From assembly GCA_016794075.1 (NCBI GenBank), contig JAEUKU010000288.1:1-14742 (forward strand): a stretch of DNA of 14,742 nucleotides, read 5' to 3'. The stretch comes from Rhodospirillaceae bacterium (GTDB taxonomy: Bacteria > Pseudomonadota > Alphaproteobacteria > Dongiales > Dongiaceae). Positions 14,217-14,742 of this stretch are shown here, in pieces (the stretch's first letter is position 1; the number at the start of each line of letters is the position of its first letter). The notes below the pieces were generated by a model. That model did not search any database, had not been told where the DNA came from, and saw only the letters and a program-made list of their open reading frames with translations. The translations under genes and the position numbers were made by a program.

Positions 14217-14742
14217 TCATCCGGCCTCGGCGATCTGACGCGCGTGATGGCGCACATGGTCGCCAATGAAGGTCTGGATGAAGTAGTAGCCGTGGTCGTA
14301 GCCCTGGTGCCGGCGTAGCACGAGCGCCTGGTCGGCCTGCCGGCAGGCTTCCTCGAACAGGTGCGGATGCAACTGCTCGGCCAGATAGGGGTCGTCCAGC
14401 CCCTGATCGATCAGGATCGTGGTCGGCAGCACGCTGCGCTGCACCAGCTCGCTGGCGTCATAGGCTTTCCAGGCGCCCGGATCGGCGCCGAGATAGCCGC
14501 TGAAGGCCTTTCTGCCCCAGGGCGCTCTGCAGGGCGCCGCGATCGGCGCGAAGGCCGAGACGGATTTGTACAGACCCGGATTCCGCAGGGCCGCGACCAA
14601 AGCGCCGTGCCCACCCATCGAATGGCCGAAGATACCCTGCCGGTCGGGATCGATCGGAAAATTGGCCGCCACCACGCGCGGCAACTCAGCCGTGACATAG
14701 CTGTACATGCGCCAGAACTTCGACCAAGGCTGCTCCGTCGCG
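14217..14742 (-). CDS. fghA: S-formylglutathione hydrolase (partial, 5' end outside window)
   Basis: This is a cytoplasmic serine esterase that hydrolyses S-formylglutathione to formate and glutathione, the step after formaldehyde is trapped and oxidised with glutathione. The frame is open to the window edge, so about 174 C-terminal residues are seen, beginning ...ATEQPWSKFWRMYSYV. The nucleophile elbow GHSMGG has its Ser at 14619-14621. The triad Asp is in LDDPYL and the His is in GYDHGYYF (codon at 14292-14294). SVSAFAPI and the C-terminal FIGDHVRHHA are also typical (FrmB/human esterase D group). It is the first visible gene of an operon whose next gene, the binding protein, is read with an ATGA overlap (14217-14220). 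An upstream formaldehyde-glutathione dehydrogenase gene may lie beyond the window. Confidence 0.95.
   Translation of the reverse strand, partial: ATEQPWSKFWRMYSYVTAELPRVVAANFPIDPDRQGIFGHSMGGHGALVAALRNPGLYKSVSAFAPIAAPCRAPWGRKAFSGYLGADPGAWKAYDASELVQRSVLPTTILIDQGLDDPYLAEQLHPHLFEEACRQADQALVLRRHQGYDHGYYFIQTFIGDHVRHHARQIAEAG

Overview
The window is a compact methanol-oxidation locus from a GC-rich proteobacterium, most likely an alphaproteobacterium. The evidence is the GC-rich coding sequence, the pqqABCDE order, an XoxF-type methanol dehydrogenase, and a glutathione-dependent formaldehyde route marked by S-formylglutathione hydrolase. No genus can be named safely. I see no tRNA, rRNA, CRISPR array, insertion sequence or phage gene.

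Left part (1-3670, minus strand). A four-gene operon encodes, in transcription order, a PQQ-dehydrogenase-associated periplasmic binding protein, a secreted YVTN beta-propeller, an ABC ATPase and an ABC-2 permease that runs off the window. This is the gene set known from PQQ-alcohol-dehydrogenase systems and from the lanthanide utilisation and transport (lut) cluster of methylotrophs. Upstream of it lies a small secreted four-cysteine protein (minus).

Centre (4337-8182, plus strand). A small HExxH metalloprotein precedes pqqA. Then come pqqB, pqqC, pqqD and pqqE, the last four joined by 4-bp ATGA overlaps. No pqqF or pqqG protease gene is in view.

Right centre (8455-11648, plus strand). xoxF, xoxG and xoxJ follow. 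XoxF carries the Asp-Tyr-Asp signature of lanthanide-dependent enzymes (D324 and D326). A strong inverted repeat separates xoxF from xoxG.

Right part (11652-14742, minus strand, convergent with xoxJ after only 3 bp). S-formylglutathione hydrolase (5' end outside the window) is followed by a NitT/TauT-type ABC importer made of binding protein, permease and ATPase, all chained by ATGA overlaps.

Functional reading: PqqA-E make PQQ. XoxF with PQQ and a lanthanide oxidises methanol in the periplasm and passes electrons to XoxG, with XoxJ as accessory. FghA works in cytoplasmic formaldehyde oxidation. The two ABC systems are the parts with open function: the lut-like one is plausibly tied to lanthanide or PQQ handling, while the NitT/TauT-like one is physically tied to formaldehyde oxidation and has no obvious substrate. 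A shared 12-bp motif (CCAAAGGA-like) appears in the pqqA and xoxF upstream regions and near the lut-like operon, which suggests common control.
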